A stretch of 64,000 bases of DNA from Sphingobacterium sp. N143 (GCF_030325625.1 NZ_JACAIS010000003.1:496001-560000); one strand, 5' to 3'. Positions 34,638 through 44,868 are shown, counted from the first letter of the stretch. Made by a program: numbers and translations. The notes: generated by a model from the sequence alone, not told the origin.

Positions 34638-35595
34638 ACCCTCTTTTAGGTTTCCGGTGACCATATTCACGGTCCCTTTCAAAGGTATTCATATGTCTTT
34701 CCTTTTTGACAGGGTATACATCCTCAATGACGATCAGAATTCCCTTTTCTTCAACAGTCCCAAATTCGTCATTTCTTGCGGTTCCAAAAGATTTCATCGT
34801 TGGCGATAAATTCATATAGGTATTAATCAACGGGGGGATATTTTCACCCCAAGCCCGCACGCGACTATTTAAAACTTTGTACCCTTCTTTATAATCCAGA
34901 CCATCAAAAACTCCTACAAACCGCTCATAGTCATTTTTAATTTCTAATTCCGGAAGCGGTACAACTAATTTATCCTGGTCAGGGAAATAATAATCCATAA
35001 AATACAGCAACATATCTCTGGCATCTTTATTATAATGCGGATACATTGTTACTTTACCAAAAAGATATTTTATTTCGGGGTTAAGCATGACCAGTGCACC
35101 CAGGCCATCCCACAAATTATCCAGTGAAAAAATACCTTTCCTATTATCAATTGCCGGTTGATACCTTGGCTGCACAAATGACCTACCCAACTCAATTGTA
35201 TAGGGTAGATAATCCTTAGTAAACTGATCTGAAAATTGGAAATAATGAGCTGTTGACAGATTTGGAACACCATCGACTTCTCCTGCTTCCGCACATTTAA
35301 TAACACGATACCCCGCTACGACCTCCTCGTCCTCCGGATTCCAGGCAATCAATTGATCATAACAATCTTCGCATGTATCATTTTCATCAATATCGATCGA
35401 GAGCCCTGTACCTCCTCCTGCACCACGGAAAGTCAACTCTCGTAATCGCCCTATTTCACGCATGACATTCGGCGAATTATGATAATTGATTAAATATATC
35501 TCGTTATTTCCATTGTTGGTATATCGTAAGAAAACCTCTTTATTCAATTCGGCTTTCAATAGTTTTCTATCAACTGGAGGTATAATTTCTTGCAT
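34636..35595 (-). CDS. glsB: Putative glycine-lipid N-acyltransferase (OlsB/GlsB-like, GNAT)
   Basis: 319 residues. NVMREIGRLRELTFRGAGGGTGLSID matches the OlsB/hemolysin-type acyltransferase start; YFQFSDQFTKDYLPYTIELGRSFVQPRYQP is the core acyl-ACP-binding block of the family. In Bacteroides thetaiotaomicron the homologous gene pair glsB/glsA makes N-acyl glycine and then the diacylated glycine lipids; OlsB does the same with ornithine elsewhere. It follows the O-acyltransferase gene by 5 bases, which supports the pathway. Amino-acid specificity cannot be read from sequence. Confidence 0.75.
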   Translation of the reverse strand: MQEIIPPVDRKLLKAELNKEVFLRYTNNGNNEIYLINYHNSPNVMREIGRLRELTFRGAGGGTGLSIDIDENDTCEDCYDQLIAWNPEDEEVVAGYRVIKCAEAGEVDGVPNLSTAHYFQFSDQFTKDYLPYTIELGRSFVQPRYQPAIDNRKGIFSLDNLWDGLGALVMLNPEIKYLFGKVTMYPHYNKDARDMLLYFMDYYFPDQDKLVVPLPELEIKNDYERFVGVFDGLDYKEGYKVLNSRVRAWGENIPPLINTYMNLSPTMKSFGTARNDEFGTVEEKGILIVIEDVYPVKKERHMNTFERDREYGHRKPKRG

Positions 35596-35600
35596 AAATT

Positions 35601-36437
35601 TTATTTTTCTTGAGCCAATCCATAAACCCTTCTTTTCACTTCTTCAGCCCAAGTCTTTTCGTTTTTTGATTGATCAAATGCTGTATAAGGGATTTTCTGT
35701 CCTATTATAATATTGACGGTATGCCCGCGTTGGGCAAACATTTCATCAGGTAAATATAACATTTCAATGTTTACCTTGAGACCTATTTTTTGTCTCAGCC
35801 TTGCAAAATTATAAAAAAACTTAGAGTTTTTGCCGTCAATCAACACAGGAACGATATCTTTTTTATATTTTTTCGCTTTACTGATAAAGCTTTTTTTCCA
35901 TTCCAAATCCTCTATACGACCATCGTTTTGTTTTCTGGAAACCAAACCTGCTGGAAATACAAGCAATGCATCATCAGCTCCATAAGCTTCTTCAATTGCA
36001 GAAATAGCTTGTTTACCCTGTCCTCCCAGTTTATTCACGCCAACAAATAAAGGCCTTAAATTACCAATGTTTAACAAGATATCATTTACCAAAAATTTCA
36101 CATCCCGTCTATGCTTACCTATAGCATGCATAAATGCAATCCCGTCCAAGCCACCCAAAGGATGATTGGAAGCAAAAATTATTGGACCTGAAGTTGGAAT
36201 ATTTTCCGTACCAAACAAATTGACGGTTACATCCAAATCCTTGATTAAAGCATCCACAAAGTCTAACCCTTGAAGATCCGCAAAACGTGTCATGATATCA
36301 TTTATCTCATCCTCATGAATAGTCTTTTTTAGGTAATTAAGCAAAAAAGACGGAATCCATTTTGCAAGCTTTGCATTTTTTTTGTGAATAACTTCCCGTA
36401 TATCAATAAATTTTTTATTCTCACCTGTAATCATCAA
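35601..36437 (-). CDS. glsA: Putative glycine-lipid O-acyltransferase (OlsA/GlsA-like)
   Basis: 278 residues. FASNHPLGGLDGIAF holds the acyltransferase His/Asp pair (H92, D98) with the HPxGGxDG form typical of this subgroup rather than the H-x4-D of PlsC; VFPAGLVSRK is the downstream conserved block. It would acylate the hydroxy fatty acid of the N-acyl amino acid produced by the neighbouring GNAT enzyme. Tandem ATG codons begin the gene. It may alternatively act on lysophosphatidic acid. Confidence 0.75.
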   Translation of the reverse strand: MMITGENKKFIDIREVIHKKNAKLAKWIPSFLLNYLKKTIHEDEINDIMTRFADLQGLDFVDALIKDLDVTVNLFGTENIPTSGPIIFASNHPLGGLDGIAFMHAIGKHRRDVKFLVNDILLNIGNLRPLFVGVNKLGGQGKQAISAIEEAYGADDALLVFPAGLVSRKQNDGRIEDLEWKKSFISKAKKYKKDIVPVLIDGKNSKFFYNFARLRQKIGLKVNIEMLYLPDEMFAQRGHTVNIIIGQKIPYTAFDQSKNEKTWAEEVKRRVYGLAQEK

Positions 36438-36688
36438 TCTTATTTTTCTGACTAAAATACTTACGATTCCCTACTAAGCTTTGTTAAGGCTTATCACGAT
36501 TCGCTGACAAAAATACTAACAGAATAGTAATAAAAGTACAATTTTAAACATTAAAATTGCAGTTATTTGCAATAATGTAATTACTTAAATATTATTTTAG
36601 GTCAGTATTTTCCAAAACCATTAGATAACATGAGGAAATCTTCCGCAAAAATTTCTTTTTCGCATCATTTTTTTTATTAAGTTTGGGT

Positions 36689-37351
36689 ATGTTAATAGGT
36701 CAATTCCTTTCAAATGCAGATTATAGTATCCAAAGAACAGATACTATACAGCAAGCACTAGAAAAGCTACAGGACATGCTTTGTAAAGAATTGGTGGTCT
36801 TAAATGGCGATGAATATATCGGATTTGTCAATGAGTCTATTTTATTGGATGCGGAAAATGAAGAAGCTGCGATTTCATCTATTAAAATCATCACCGCACC
36901 GATACAGCTCAAATTTAACCAACACCCTTATGATGCTTTGGTCATGGCAACAGTATATAACTGCTCCATAATCCCTGTTTTAGACCAAGAGAATAAATAT
37001 ATAGGTGCATCTACACAACTGGATATCCTAAAAGCTATCAGTTTGATACAGTCTCAAAATGAATCGGGAGCTATTATTGTACTGGCAACCGGACTGCATG
37101 ACTTTTCATTGTCCCAAATTGCTCATTTAGTGGAAAGTGATAACTGTAGAATTCTCAATTGTGCCACAAAAGTGAATTTAGAAAACGATGCGATTGAGGT
37201 TACATTAAAGGTCGACAAATCCAATATTAATGCACTCTTAAATTCTTTTTTAAGACATAATTACGTGATTATGGAAACTCATAATACCATTGCTACATTT
37301 GATGATACGGCCGAACGTTATCAGCAACTGATGAATTACATCAATATTTAG
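36689..37351 (+). CDS. CBS-domain protein
   Basis: 220 residues from ATG at 36689; a TTG six bases earlier is in frame but improbable. Two CBS repeats are visible: residues about 1-55 (QALEKLQDMLCKELVVLNGDEYIGFV) and 70-110 (DALVMATVYNCSIIPVLDQENKYIGASTQLDIL). A C-terminal ACT-like region follows. CBS pairs bind adenosyl ligands. It lies 47 bases upstream of nadK, an arrangement I know from other Bacteroidota, but its role is not established. Confidence 0.8.
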   Translation: MLIGQFLSNADYSIQRTDTIQQALEKLQDMLCKELVVLNGDEYIGFVNESILLDAENEEAAISSIKIITAPIQLKFNQHPYDALVMATVYNCSIIPVLDQENKYIGASTQLDILKAISLIQSQNESGAIIVLATGLHDFSLSQIAHLVESDNCRILNCATKVNLENDAIEVTLKVDKSNINALLNSFLRHNYVIMETHNTIATFDDTAERYQQLMNYINI

Positions 37352-37398
37352 ATAAAATTACTTTTTTTCTCATCTTTGCCCAATAAATTCAGAACAAT

Positions 37399-38283
37399 AT
37401 GAGAATTGCGATATATGGACGGGAATTTCAGCCCTCTGTTATAACACATGTTAAACATTTATTTGAATATCTCGTCAACAAAAACGTTGAAATTTGGGTT
37501 TATGATCCTTTCTATAAATTCTTGACAACGCAATTCGAATGTGATTTCAGTCTTCCAACATATCATTCTTACGAAGAAATTAAAAATGATATTGACATTA
37601 TGCTTAGTCTGGGCGGTGATGGAACAATGCTTTCAGCTGTGTCTCTTATCCGTGATTCAGGCATTCCAATCGCCGGAATCAATTTCGGACGTTTAGGCTT
37701 TTTAGCCTCTATCAATAAATATGACTTTGAGCATGCTGTCAATGATATATTGAACCATCGTTACGACATACAAAAACGTGTCCTCCTCTCTGTAGAGTCC
37801 CAGCAGATGAACCTATTCCAAGGAAATCATTATGCCTTAAATGATATTACGGTGTTTCGTTATGACAGCTCAGCCATGATCACCATCAATGCACGGATCA
37901 ATGGTGAACTTCTCAACTCCTATTGGGCAGATGGGCTCATAATTGCGACCCCCACTGGATCTACAGCTTATTCACTGAGTTGTGGGGGGCCTATTATTAT
38001 GCCCGAAAGTGGTAATTTTGTAATTACCCCGATATCACCGCACAACCTTAATGTAAGGCCAATAGTCATCTCTAATCAGTTTACGCTTGAACTGGAAATC
38101 GAAAGCAGAAGTAGCCAGTATATACTCAGCTGTGACTCCAAAAATGAATCGGTGAATACCTCCGTTCAATTAACAATTAAACAGGCTCCATTTACAATCA
38201 ACCTCATTCGTCTTCCCCAAGAAAGCTTTTTCAGTACATTGCGGGAGAAGTTACTTTGGGGCATTGATGTCAGAAACTATTAA
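37399..38283 (+). CDS. nadK: NAD kinase
   Basis: 294 residues. LSLGGDGTMLSAV carries the GGDGT motif (72-76); NFGRLGFLA and ATPTGSTAYSLSCGGPI are the other family blocks. It phosphorylates NAD to NADP in the cytoplasm. About 290 bases without a clear gene separate it from uppS; that gap contains a 13-codon frame beginning MNKWARFCL, which may be a remnant or chance. Confidence 0.96.
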   Translation: MRIAIYGREFQPSVITHVKHLFEYLVNKNVEIWVYDPFYKFLTTQFECDFSLPTYHSYEEIKNDIDIMLSLGGDGTMLSAVSLIRDSGIPIAGINFGRLGFLASINKYDFEHAVNDILNHRYDIQKRVLLSVESQQMNLFQGNHYALNDITVFRYDSSAMITINARINGELLNSYWADGLIIATPTGSTAYSLSCGGPIIMPESGNFVITPISPHNLNVRPIVISNQFTLELEIESRSSQYILSCDSKNESVNTSVQLTIKQAPFTINLIRLPQESFFSTLREKLLWGIDVRNY

Positions 38284-38573
38284 TGAAAACTTTAGACGAA
38301 CACAAATCATTATACTTTACTCTGATACATACCGCTCAACACGAGTTTATTTTAGTCTAATAGAGAGGAGTACTAAATATCTTTGTAATATTGTACTTCT
38401 GAATTTCCAATTAAAAATCGATATTTGGGAGAATATATAAAACAAAAGATCAAGTGACATGAATAAATGGGCAAGATTTTGCTTGATTTTGACGTTCTAG
38501 AACCAACACCAGGTTTGATACACCATTAGATAGCATATTGGCTACTGGTGTTAATTTTATTGAAAACATAATA

Positions 38574-39311
38574 ATGAGCTTTTTAGATCAAATAGATACC
38601 ATTAAATTACCACAGCATATTGCCATCATCATGGATGGAAATGGTCGCTGGGCAAAACAAAAAGGAAAACTCCGGGTATTCGGACATCAAAACGGAGTAA
38701 AAGCAGTGCGGGAGGCTTTAGAAGGATGCGTTCAGGCGAATATTAAATTTTTAACACTGTATGCTTTTTCTGCTGAAAATTGGAATCGCCCCAAATTAGA
38801 GGTTATTGCACTCATGGAATTATTGGTTTCTTCCTTAAAAAAAGAGATTAAGACTTTTCAAGAAAATGGAGTCCGATTAAATGCCATCGGAGATATTAGT
38901 AAGCTTCCGTTAAATGCACAAAAAAAACTACAAGAAACTATAGAAGCGACTAGGGCCAATACACATTGTACACTTACATTAGCCCTCAGCTACAGCTCAC
39001 GTCATGAAATTGTAGAAGCTGCCCGAAATTTAGCCATAAAAGTAAAAGAGGGCACATTGGCTCCCCAAGATATCAATGATGATGTTTTCTCTTCTAACCT
39101 ATATACCCAAAACTTACCAGATCCGGACCTATTGATCCGGACCAGCGGCGAGCTTAGAATAAGTAATTTCCTTCTCTGGCAGATTGCATATTCTGAATTA
39201 TGTTTTTTGGATAAAATGTGGCCAGAGTTTACAAAAGAAGATTTATTTAAGTCAATTGTCGATTATCAACAACGCGAAAGAAGGTTTGGAAAAACAAGTG
39301 AACAGTTATAA
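38574..39311 (+). CDS. uppS: Isoprenyl (undecaprenyl) diphosphate synthase
   Basis: 245 residues from ATG at 38574 (MSFLDQID); the frame is open from a TTG at 38538, but the ATG fits the family start. HIAIIMDGNGRWAKQKG has the catalytic Asp and the P-loop; LTLYAFSAENW and DLLIRTSGELRISNFLLWQIAYSE are the cis-prenyltransferase signatures. It produces the C55 carrier for peptidoglycan and O-antigen synthesis. The adjacent bamA gene shares the envelope theme. Confidence 0.95.
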   Translation: MSFLDQIDTIKLPQHIAIIMDGNGRWAKQKGKLRVFGHQNGVKAVREALEGCVQANIKFLTLYAFSAENWNRPKLEVIALMELLVSSLKKEIKTFQENGVRLNAIGDISKLPLNAQKKLQETIEATRANTHCTLTLALSYSSRHEIVEAARNLAIKVKEGTLAPQDINDDVFSSNLYTQNLPDPDLLIRTSGELRISNFLLWQIAYSELCFLDKMWPEFTKEDLFKSIVDYQQRERRFGKTSEQL

Positions 39312-39424
39312 ATGATTTTATTAAATTTGTCAACTGATTTGAAAAAAACAAGCTGGTTAAATTTTCTTAATTAACAAAAATTAACAAACGATTGGTGTAC
39401 TTTAGCGCCAATAATTATAGATAA

Positions 39425-41989
39425 ATGAAGCGTATACTACCCGTAATACTATTTTTTGGTCTCTCATCAATGCAACTTGTCTATGGACAGGAGAATGGTG
39501 CGTTCAATTTAAATGACCCAGAAAAAATCAGTTATCTCAACCCTAAAAACTATGTGATTAGTGCTGTTGATGTAACTGGAACGCAATTTTTGGATAAAAA
39601 TGTATTGATTACCATCTCGAAGTTGTCTGTAGGCCAATATTTGGAAGTACCCAGTGAGGCTACGGCAAAAGTAGTAAAAGATATGATGGCACAAGGTCTC
39701 TTCGATAATGTCGAATTATGGGCCGACAAAATTGAAGGTGAAAACATCTTTTTGACCATCCGTGTAGTAGAGCGTCCTCGTTTAACACGTATTGATATTA
39801 ATGGGTTGAGTAAAAGTCAAACCGAAGAAGTTCGTAAACGCTTAAATAGCAATACGGGGAAAATTGTCAATGAAAATTTGATGAATACTACCCGCGCAAC
39901 AATTCAGCGTTTTTTAAAAGAAAAAGCTTATCTATATCCTGAAATCAATCTAAAAACTGTTAAAGATTCTGCACAAGCAAATAATCAAATTTTGATTGCC
40001 GATGTAGATAAAAAACATAAAGTGAGAGTCAAAAAAATGACCTTCACCGGTAATGAGCATTTTTCGCAGAAAGATCTGCGAAAAATGGCAAAACCAATTA
40101 AACAAAAAATGTGGTATCGCATTTTTGGCCCAGGTAAATTCAAAGAAGAGAAATACAAGGAAGGAAAAGAAAACCTGATCAAAAAAATGGCCGCTAAAGG
40201 TTATCGTGATGCCGAAATCATCAAAGATACAGTCATTCGGGAGGGTGAGAAAAACGTATTGGTCAATTTTGATATTTACGAAGGTCCTAAATATTATGTC
40301 GGTAATATCGTTTGGACAGGAAATGCTAAATATTCGGACACTTTATTAAATAAGATTTTAGGGATTAAACGAGGGGATGTTTTTTCTGAGGAAAAATTAA
40401 CGGCTAAGTTGATGGGCCCCACTAAAAATAGTGATGATATTTCTTCCATCTACATGAATGACGGTTATTTAACTTTTTCAGTTGACCCTGAGCAAACTCG
40501 TGTATATAATGATACCATTGATTTAAACTTACGCGTTTATGAAGGTGCACAATATACCATCAATAATGTAATCGTAAAAGGTAACGATGTTACCAATGAC
40601 CGGGTGGTATTACGTTCTATTTATACCAAACCAGGGCAAAAGTTCTCAAAAGAACAAATCATGCGAAGTGTTCGTGAAATTGCCCAATTAGGAAATTTCG
40701 ATGAACAAAAAACAAATCCTGTTCCAACCAACTTAAATTATGCCGAAGGAACAGTGGATATTGTTTATAATGTGACCGAAAAACCTTCCGATCAAGTTGA
40801 GCTCTCAGGGGGTTATGGTGCAGGACAAATTATCGGTACCCTCGGGTTGACATTCAACAACTTCTCTACCAGTAATTTCTTTGATAAAAGTTCTTGGAAG
40901 CCTTTACCTCGTGGAGATGGACAAAAATTAAGTGTACGTGGGCAGACGTCCGGTAAGCGCTATCAATCCTATAGTTTCTCTTTTTCTGAACCTTGGTTAG
41001 GTGGTAAAAAACCGATTTATTTCGGTCTGAGTGCCTATACTTCAAGTTCATCATATGGTGGTTTTAATTATTATACTGGTGAACAGATGGTAAAAGATTC
41101 TGAATTGAATCGTATTTGGATGACTGGTGTTACGGCAACATTAGGTAAACGCCTGCAATGGCCAGACAACTGGTTTCAGGCCAATACCTCATTATCCTTC
41201 CAACGCTACAAATTGCAGAATTATGGCAACTATTTCTTGTTTGATAACGGTACAGCCTATAATATCAACCTGACCCAAGAAATCAGCCGTAACTCAATTG
41301 ATGCTCCTATTTATCCTACTTCAGGATCAAATATTAAATTCTCGGTACAATTGACACCTCCTTATTCATTGTTCAATAACATTGATTATCAGAATGGATC
41401 CCCACAAGAACGTTACCGCTGGACAGAATACCACAAGTGGAAATTTGATTCACAATGGTATGCAAAAATTGTTGGAAAGCTGGTTTTCAAAGCCCAAGCG
41501 CAGTTTGGTTTCTTAGGTAAATACTCCAATAAAACCGAAACATCAACCTTTGAACGATTTAAGGTAGGTGGTGACGGTATGCAAGGTTTCGATTATTTAC
41601 AAGGTTCAGAAATTGTTGCTTTACGTGGTTATGCCAATGGTGTAATCATTCCGGAAGGAACTCAGAATGTTAATGTAGCAAGAAACTCAGGTAGCCCAAT
41701 CTATACCAAATATCAAATGGAGTTACGCCATCCAGTTATGCTGAATGATCAGGCTACAGTCTATGTCCTGGCATTTGCAGAAGCTGCGAACACATGGAAC
41801 AAATTCTCCGAGTATAATCCATTTAAAGTGCGCCGCTCCGCTGGTGTTGGTGCCCGCATCTTCTTACCTATCTTTGGTATGTTAGGTATCGATTATGGTC
41901 ATGCATTTGATCCTATCCCGGGGCTTCCTAGCAGTACTTGGAAACAAAACTTTACATTTAGTATTATGCAAAATATGGGTGGATTTTAA
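39425..41989 (+). CDS. bamA: Outer-membrane protein assembly factor BamA
   Basis: 854 residues. A signal peptide (1-21, MKRILPVILFFGLSSMQLVYG) precedes five POTRA repeats (about 45-460), recognisable by G(N)-phi-x-D starts such as VKGNDVTNDRVVLRSIYTKPGQ. A 16-strand barrel follows, with GDGMQGFDYLQGSEIVALRGY as the conserved VRGF-type (here LRGY) lid motif and a C-terminal Phe. It folds and inserts outer-membrane proteins. The Skp-like chaperone genes downstream deliver clients to it. Confidence 0.96.
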   Translation: MKRILPVILFFGLSSMQLVYGQENGAFNLNDPEKISYLNPKNYVISAVDVTGTQFLDKNVLITISKLSVGQYLEVPSEATAKVVKDMMAQGLFDNVELWADKIEGENIFLTIRVVERPRLTRIDINGLSKSQTEEVRKRLNSNTGKIVNENLMNTTRATIQRFLKEKAYLYPEINLKTVKDSAQANNQILIADVDKKHKVRVKKMTFTGNEHFSQKDLRKMAKPIKQKMWYRIFGPGKFKEEKYKEGKENLIKKMAAKGYRDAEIIKDTVIREGEKNVLVNFDIYEGPKYYVGNIVWTGNAKYSDTLLNKILGIKRGDVFSEEKLTAKLMGPTKNSDDISSIYMNDGYLTFSVDPEQTRVYNDTIDLNLRVYEGAQYTINNVIVKGNDVTNDRVVLRSIYTKPGQKFSKEQIMRSVREIAQLGNFDEQKTNPVPTNLNYAEGTVDIVYNVTEKPSDQVELSGGYGAGQIIGTLGLTFNNFSTSNFFDKSSWKPLPRGDGQKLSVRGQTSGKRYQSYSFSFSEPWLGGKKPIYFGLSAYTSSSSYGGFNYYTGEQMVKDSELNRIWMTGVTATLGKRLQWPDNWFQANTSLSFQRYKLQNYGNYFLFDNGTAYNINLTQEISRNSIDAPIYPTSGSNIKFSVQLTPPYSLFNNIDYQNGSPQERYRWTEYHKWKFDSQWYAKIVGKLVFKAQAQFGFLGKYSNKTETSTFERFKVGGDGMQGFDYLQGSEIVALRGYANGVIIPEGTQNVNVARNSGSPIYTKYQMELRHPVMLNDQATVYVLAFAEAANTWNKFSEYNPFKVRRSAGVGARIFLPIFGMLGIDYGHAFDPIPGLPSSTWKQNFTFSIMQNMGGF

Positions 41990-42027
41990 TTTACTTCCAT
42001 TCCACCGACAAAAATGTCAACAGCGTT

Positions 42028-42064
42028 AAAAAAGCAGCTAAAATTCAGTTTTGGCTGCTTTTTT
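42028..42064 (+). terminator. Terminator after bamA
   Basis: AAAAAAGCAGC pairs with GCTGCTTTTTT around a 15-base loop; it includes a T tract on the coding strand. Some read-through to the OmpH genes is possible. Confidence 0.85.
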
Positions 42065-42434
42065 AATGCCCCTACTGAAGATTAACATGAAAGACGGGTT
42101 TCACAGAACAGCGAGCTATTCTTGAGCAGGTAACAATGAACAAGAAAGTTTTCATAAAAGGTTAACCACACTTTCACCCAATACATGACAAAAGGTATAC
42201 TATCATAAAACTGATCATTTACAACTATCTATAAATGATAGAAACAAGGAATAGTCAAAGTTAAATAGTGTTAAACCCGAGAAATATCTAATAGATTGCT
42301 TCTTTTTTCTTATTTTTGAGCGTTAAATTTATGGGGAGATCATTTTTCCAAATTAAACTTTTGGATCGATCTGTTGTCATAAAGTAAATTAGTGTTAAAT
42401 AATAAAATAGTATTCTATAAAACTTACAGGAAAT
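42065..42434 (+). other. Leader/promoter region before the OmpH genes
   Basis: About 370 bases without a gene. TATTTTTG at 42311-42318 matches the Bacteroidota -7 box TAnnTTTG and would give a leader of about 110 bases. Nothing else recognisable was seen. Confidence 0.4.
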
Positions 42435-42968
42435 ATGAAAAAAATATTGTTAGTAATAGCTTTTGTAGTCGTAAGTGCTACAGCGACATTTGCACAACAG
42501 CTGGCATATGTTGATTCAGAATATATCCTAAAACATGTTCCCGAATACACTACTGCACAGAAGCAATTAGATGATCTGTCGAAGCAATGGCAAGAAGAAG
42601 TCGATCAGAAATATGCTGAAATAGAAAAATTATATCAAGCCTATCAGAAAGATCAAAGTTTACTGAACGAAGATATGCGTCGCCGCCGTGAGGATGAGAT
42701 TGTCACCAGAGAAAAAGAGGTGAAAGATTATCAAAAACAAAAATTTGGGTTCGAAGGTGAACTCTTTAAAAGACGAATCCAATTGGTAAAACCTATTCAG
42801 GACCGGGTTTCAAAAGCAATCCAAGATGTTGCTTCTGCTCAAGGTCTTGACTTTATAATGGACAAAGGCAATGAATCCAACTTCTTATATGCAAATCCCA
42901 AACTAAACAAAAGTAATGAAGTCATTACGAAATTAGGCTATAAACCTAATCCTAGTCTTGCAAACTAA
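42435..42968 (+). CDS. OmpH/Skp-family periplasmic chaperone, copy 1
   Basis: 177 residues: signal peptide (1-20, ending TATFAQQ), then LAYVDSEYILKHVPEYTTAQKQLDDL followed by a long coiled coil and a C-terminal LDFIMDKGNESNFLYANPKLN region. This is the OmpH (Skp) pattern with tentacle helices that hold unfolded outer-membrane proteins. It lies downstream of bamA and is followed by a paralogous copy. Confidence 0.9.
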   Translation: MKKILLVIAFVVVSATATFAQQLAYVDSEYILKHVPEYTTAQKQLDDLSKQWQEEVDQKYAEIEKLYQAYQKDQSLLNEDMRRRREDEIVTREKEVKDYQKQKFGFEGELFKRRIQLVKPIQDRVSKAIQDVASAQGLDFIMDKGNESNFLYANPKLNKSNEVITKLGYKPNPSLAN

Positions 42969-43067
42969 GTTGAAGTTTATTATCATTGTGAACAACAAAT
43001 AGTATTATAAATAGTAATTAATTAGAACACTAAAAGATTGCCATTTGAGATGGCGTATTAGATTAAA

Positions 43068-43664
43068 ATGGAAAGCATGAAAAACTTATTAAAAGGTGCG
43101 GTTGCTATAGTGGCAGTATTTTTCTCAACTCAATTTGCAAATGCCCAGCAAAAAATTGGTCATATCAATTTTGCGGAAATCATTCAGTCTACCCCAGAAT
43201 TCAAAACTGCTGAAGGTCAATTGAAAACATTGAGTGATGGTAAAACAAAGGAAATTCAAGATATGGTTGCCATTTATCAAACAAAACAAAAAGATGCTAA
43301 TGATAAATTGCGTAACAGAAGTGAAGCCAATAAAGAGACTGTTGACCCTGAAATCAATAAAATAGGTCAAGAATTACAAGATATCCAAACTCGTATTCAA
43401 ACTGCACAACAAGCTGCGCAGGAAGAACTAAACAAAAAAGAAGAAGAGTTGATCGCTCCTGTTCACAGAAAAGTAGCTGAAGCAGTCAATGCAGTATCAA
43501 AAGAAAAAGGTATGGCATATGTATTTGATATCTCAAGCACAAATATTCCTTATTTTCAAGGTGGCGAAGACTTAACTGCAGCTGTTAAAACAAAATTAGG
43601 GATTTCTGCTACGGCAACTCCTGCTGCAACTCCAGCAAAAACAACTACACCTGCAAGAAAATAA
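43068..43664 (+). CDS. OmpH/Skp-family periplasmic chaperone, copy 2
   Basis: 198 residues (or 195 if the second ATG at 43077 is used). Signal peptide to about residue 26 (STQFANAQQ), then IGHINFAEIIQSTPEFKTAEGQL and the Skp coiled coil; an Ala/Pro/Thr-rich tail ends the protein. The tail distinguishes it from copy 1 and may be a flexible extension. It is a tandem paralogue of the previous gene; both are probably holdases for BamA clients. Confidence 0.9.
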   Translation: MESMKNLLKGAVAIVAVFFSTQFANAQQKIGHINFAEIIQSTPEFKTAEGQLKTLSDGKTKEIQDMVAIYQTKQKDANDKLRNRSEANKETVDPEINKIGQELQDIQTRIQTAQQAAQEELNKKEEELIAPVHRKVAEAVNAVSKEKGMAYVFDISSTNIPYFQGGEDLTAAVKTKLGISATATPAATPAKTTTPARK

Positions 43665-43675
43665 TAACATATTTT

Positions 43676-43728
43676 ACTGCAATAAAAAAGGGATGGTTCA
43701 CATAGACCATCCCTTTTTTATTGCAGTA
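43676..43728 (+). terminator. Strong terminator after the OmpH pair
   Basis: Complementary arms of about 22 bases (from ACTGCAATAAAAAAGGGATG) surround a short loop; the centre GGGATGGT/ACCATCCC is GC-richer and is followed by TTTTTT. Works in both directions. Confidence 0.9.
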
Positions 43729-43973
43729 ACTCGTTTACAGTTTATCCTGTTAACCACGCTCTCCATACCTTGAATAGTGAAGTTTTAATGATTAGGTAGC
43801 TCTTTTTATACCATTTTGATATCAATCAGATAAATCATAAAATCAGCGATATGATTTTTTTTGTTTTTACCAGCTAAAATTTAGATATTGCTCCTGAAAA
43901 CAAACATATCTACCTTACTGTAAAACTTCATGAACTCACGTTTGTTTACTTAACGAGCAGATTTGAACTATTC

Positions 43974-44681
43974 ATGAATGCTTCGTTGCAAAATGATTTT
44001 ATTCGCATGAAAAAGAAAATAACTGAGGATAACCAAAAAAAAGAACGTAAAGTAACCTCCGGTCCTATCCGGGATAAAGAACGTACTAAGGCCAGGATGA
44101 TTGCCGCCGTCGGAAAGGTGATTCAGAAGAAAGGCTATCACGCACTAAATGGACCAAACATTGCATTGGAATGCGGTTTGAATAAAGCCCTTATTTGGAA
44201 TTATTTCGGAGGTCTTGACAAACTGGTAGAAGCCTACCTAACACAAAAGGATTTTTGGCAAATTGGTGATAAAGGAGTTTTGGAACAAATGATATCAAAC
44301 CCCAATGATATCAGTGTCGATCTAATAAATGAATTACTAAAATCTCAGCTTAATACATTTTTAAAGGATAAAACCAAACAAAAAATCATACACTGGGGCT
44401 TAGGAGAAAAAACAAAAGCGCTGAAGAATATTTCGGACAGAAGAGAAATGTTGGGCGAAGAATTATTCAAATATATAGATCCTAAATTTAAAGACTCTGA
44501 TGATGATCCAAGGGCAGTATTAGCGCTCCTCGTCAGTGGAATCTATTATATGAGTTTACAGGCAAAAGCTACAGGTAGTACCTTCTGCGGCATAGATATC
44601 AATACCGAAGAAGGAAAAGCACGGATCGAGCGATCAATACAAAGGATTCTTGAACAGACCTTTAAGGAACAATTGAAATAA
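43974..44681 (+). CDS. TetR/AcrR-family transcriptional regulator
   Basis: 235 residues; the true start may be ATG at 44007 (MKKKITEDN), which removes an 11-residue lead. TKARMIAAVGKVIQKKGYHALNGPNIALECGLNKALIWNYFGGLDKLVEAYL is a TetR N-terminal HTH. The C-terminal part is helical, as for ligand-binding domains. No repressor target next to it is obvious; the Fe-S genes follow after about 190 bases, and it may act on them or on itself. Confidence 0.85.
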   Translation: MNASLQNDFIRMKKKITEDNQKKERKVTSGPIRDKERTKARMIAAVGKVIQKKGYHALNGPNIALECGLNKALIWNYFGGLDKLVEAYLTQKDFWQIGDKGVLEQMISNPNDISVDLINELLKSQLNTFLKDKTKQKIIHWGLGEKTKALKNISDRREMLGEELFKYIDPKFKDSDDDPRAVLALLVSGIYYMSLQAKATGSTFCGIDINTEEGKARIERSIQRILEQTFKEQLK

Positions 44682-44838
44682 TAAAAAATAAGCACCAACT
44701 TCCAAGAATAAACATACTTTCTTGGAAGTTCTCTGTTTCTCTTACTGCATAGCCTATTGACGACCTTATAACAAAAAATGCGCATTTAGCTGTTTTTTTA
44801 TTTCTTTTTATTATGTTAGCATAACAAAAATATTATAG

Positions 44839-44846
44839 TATATTTG
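44839..44846 (+). promoter_or_regulatory. Bacteroidota -7 box TATATTTG before the Fe-S operon
   Basis: Matches TAnnTTTG; 22 bases before the start codon of the first Fe-S gene. A -33 element was not clear. Confidence 0.45.
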
Positions 44847-44868
44847 TTAATAACCAATATTCAGGCAT

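Noticed and set aside
38284..38573. A tiny frame MNKWARFCLILTF before uppS
   Set aside because: Only 13 codons; it may be a gene remnant, but there is too little to support it.
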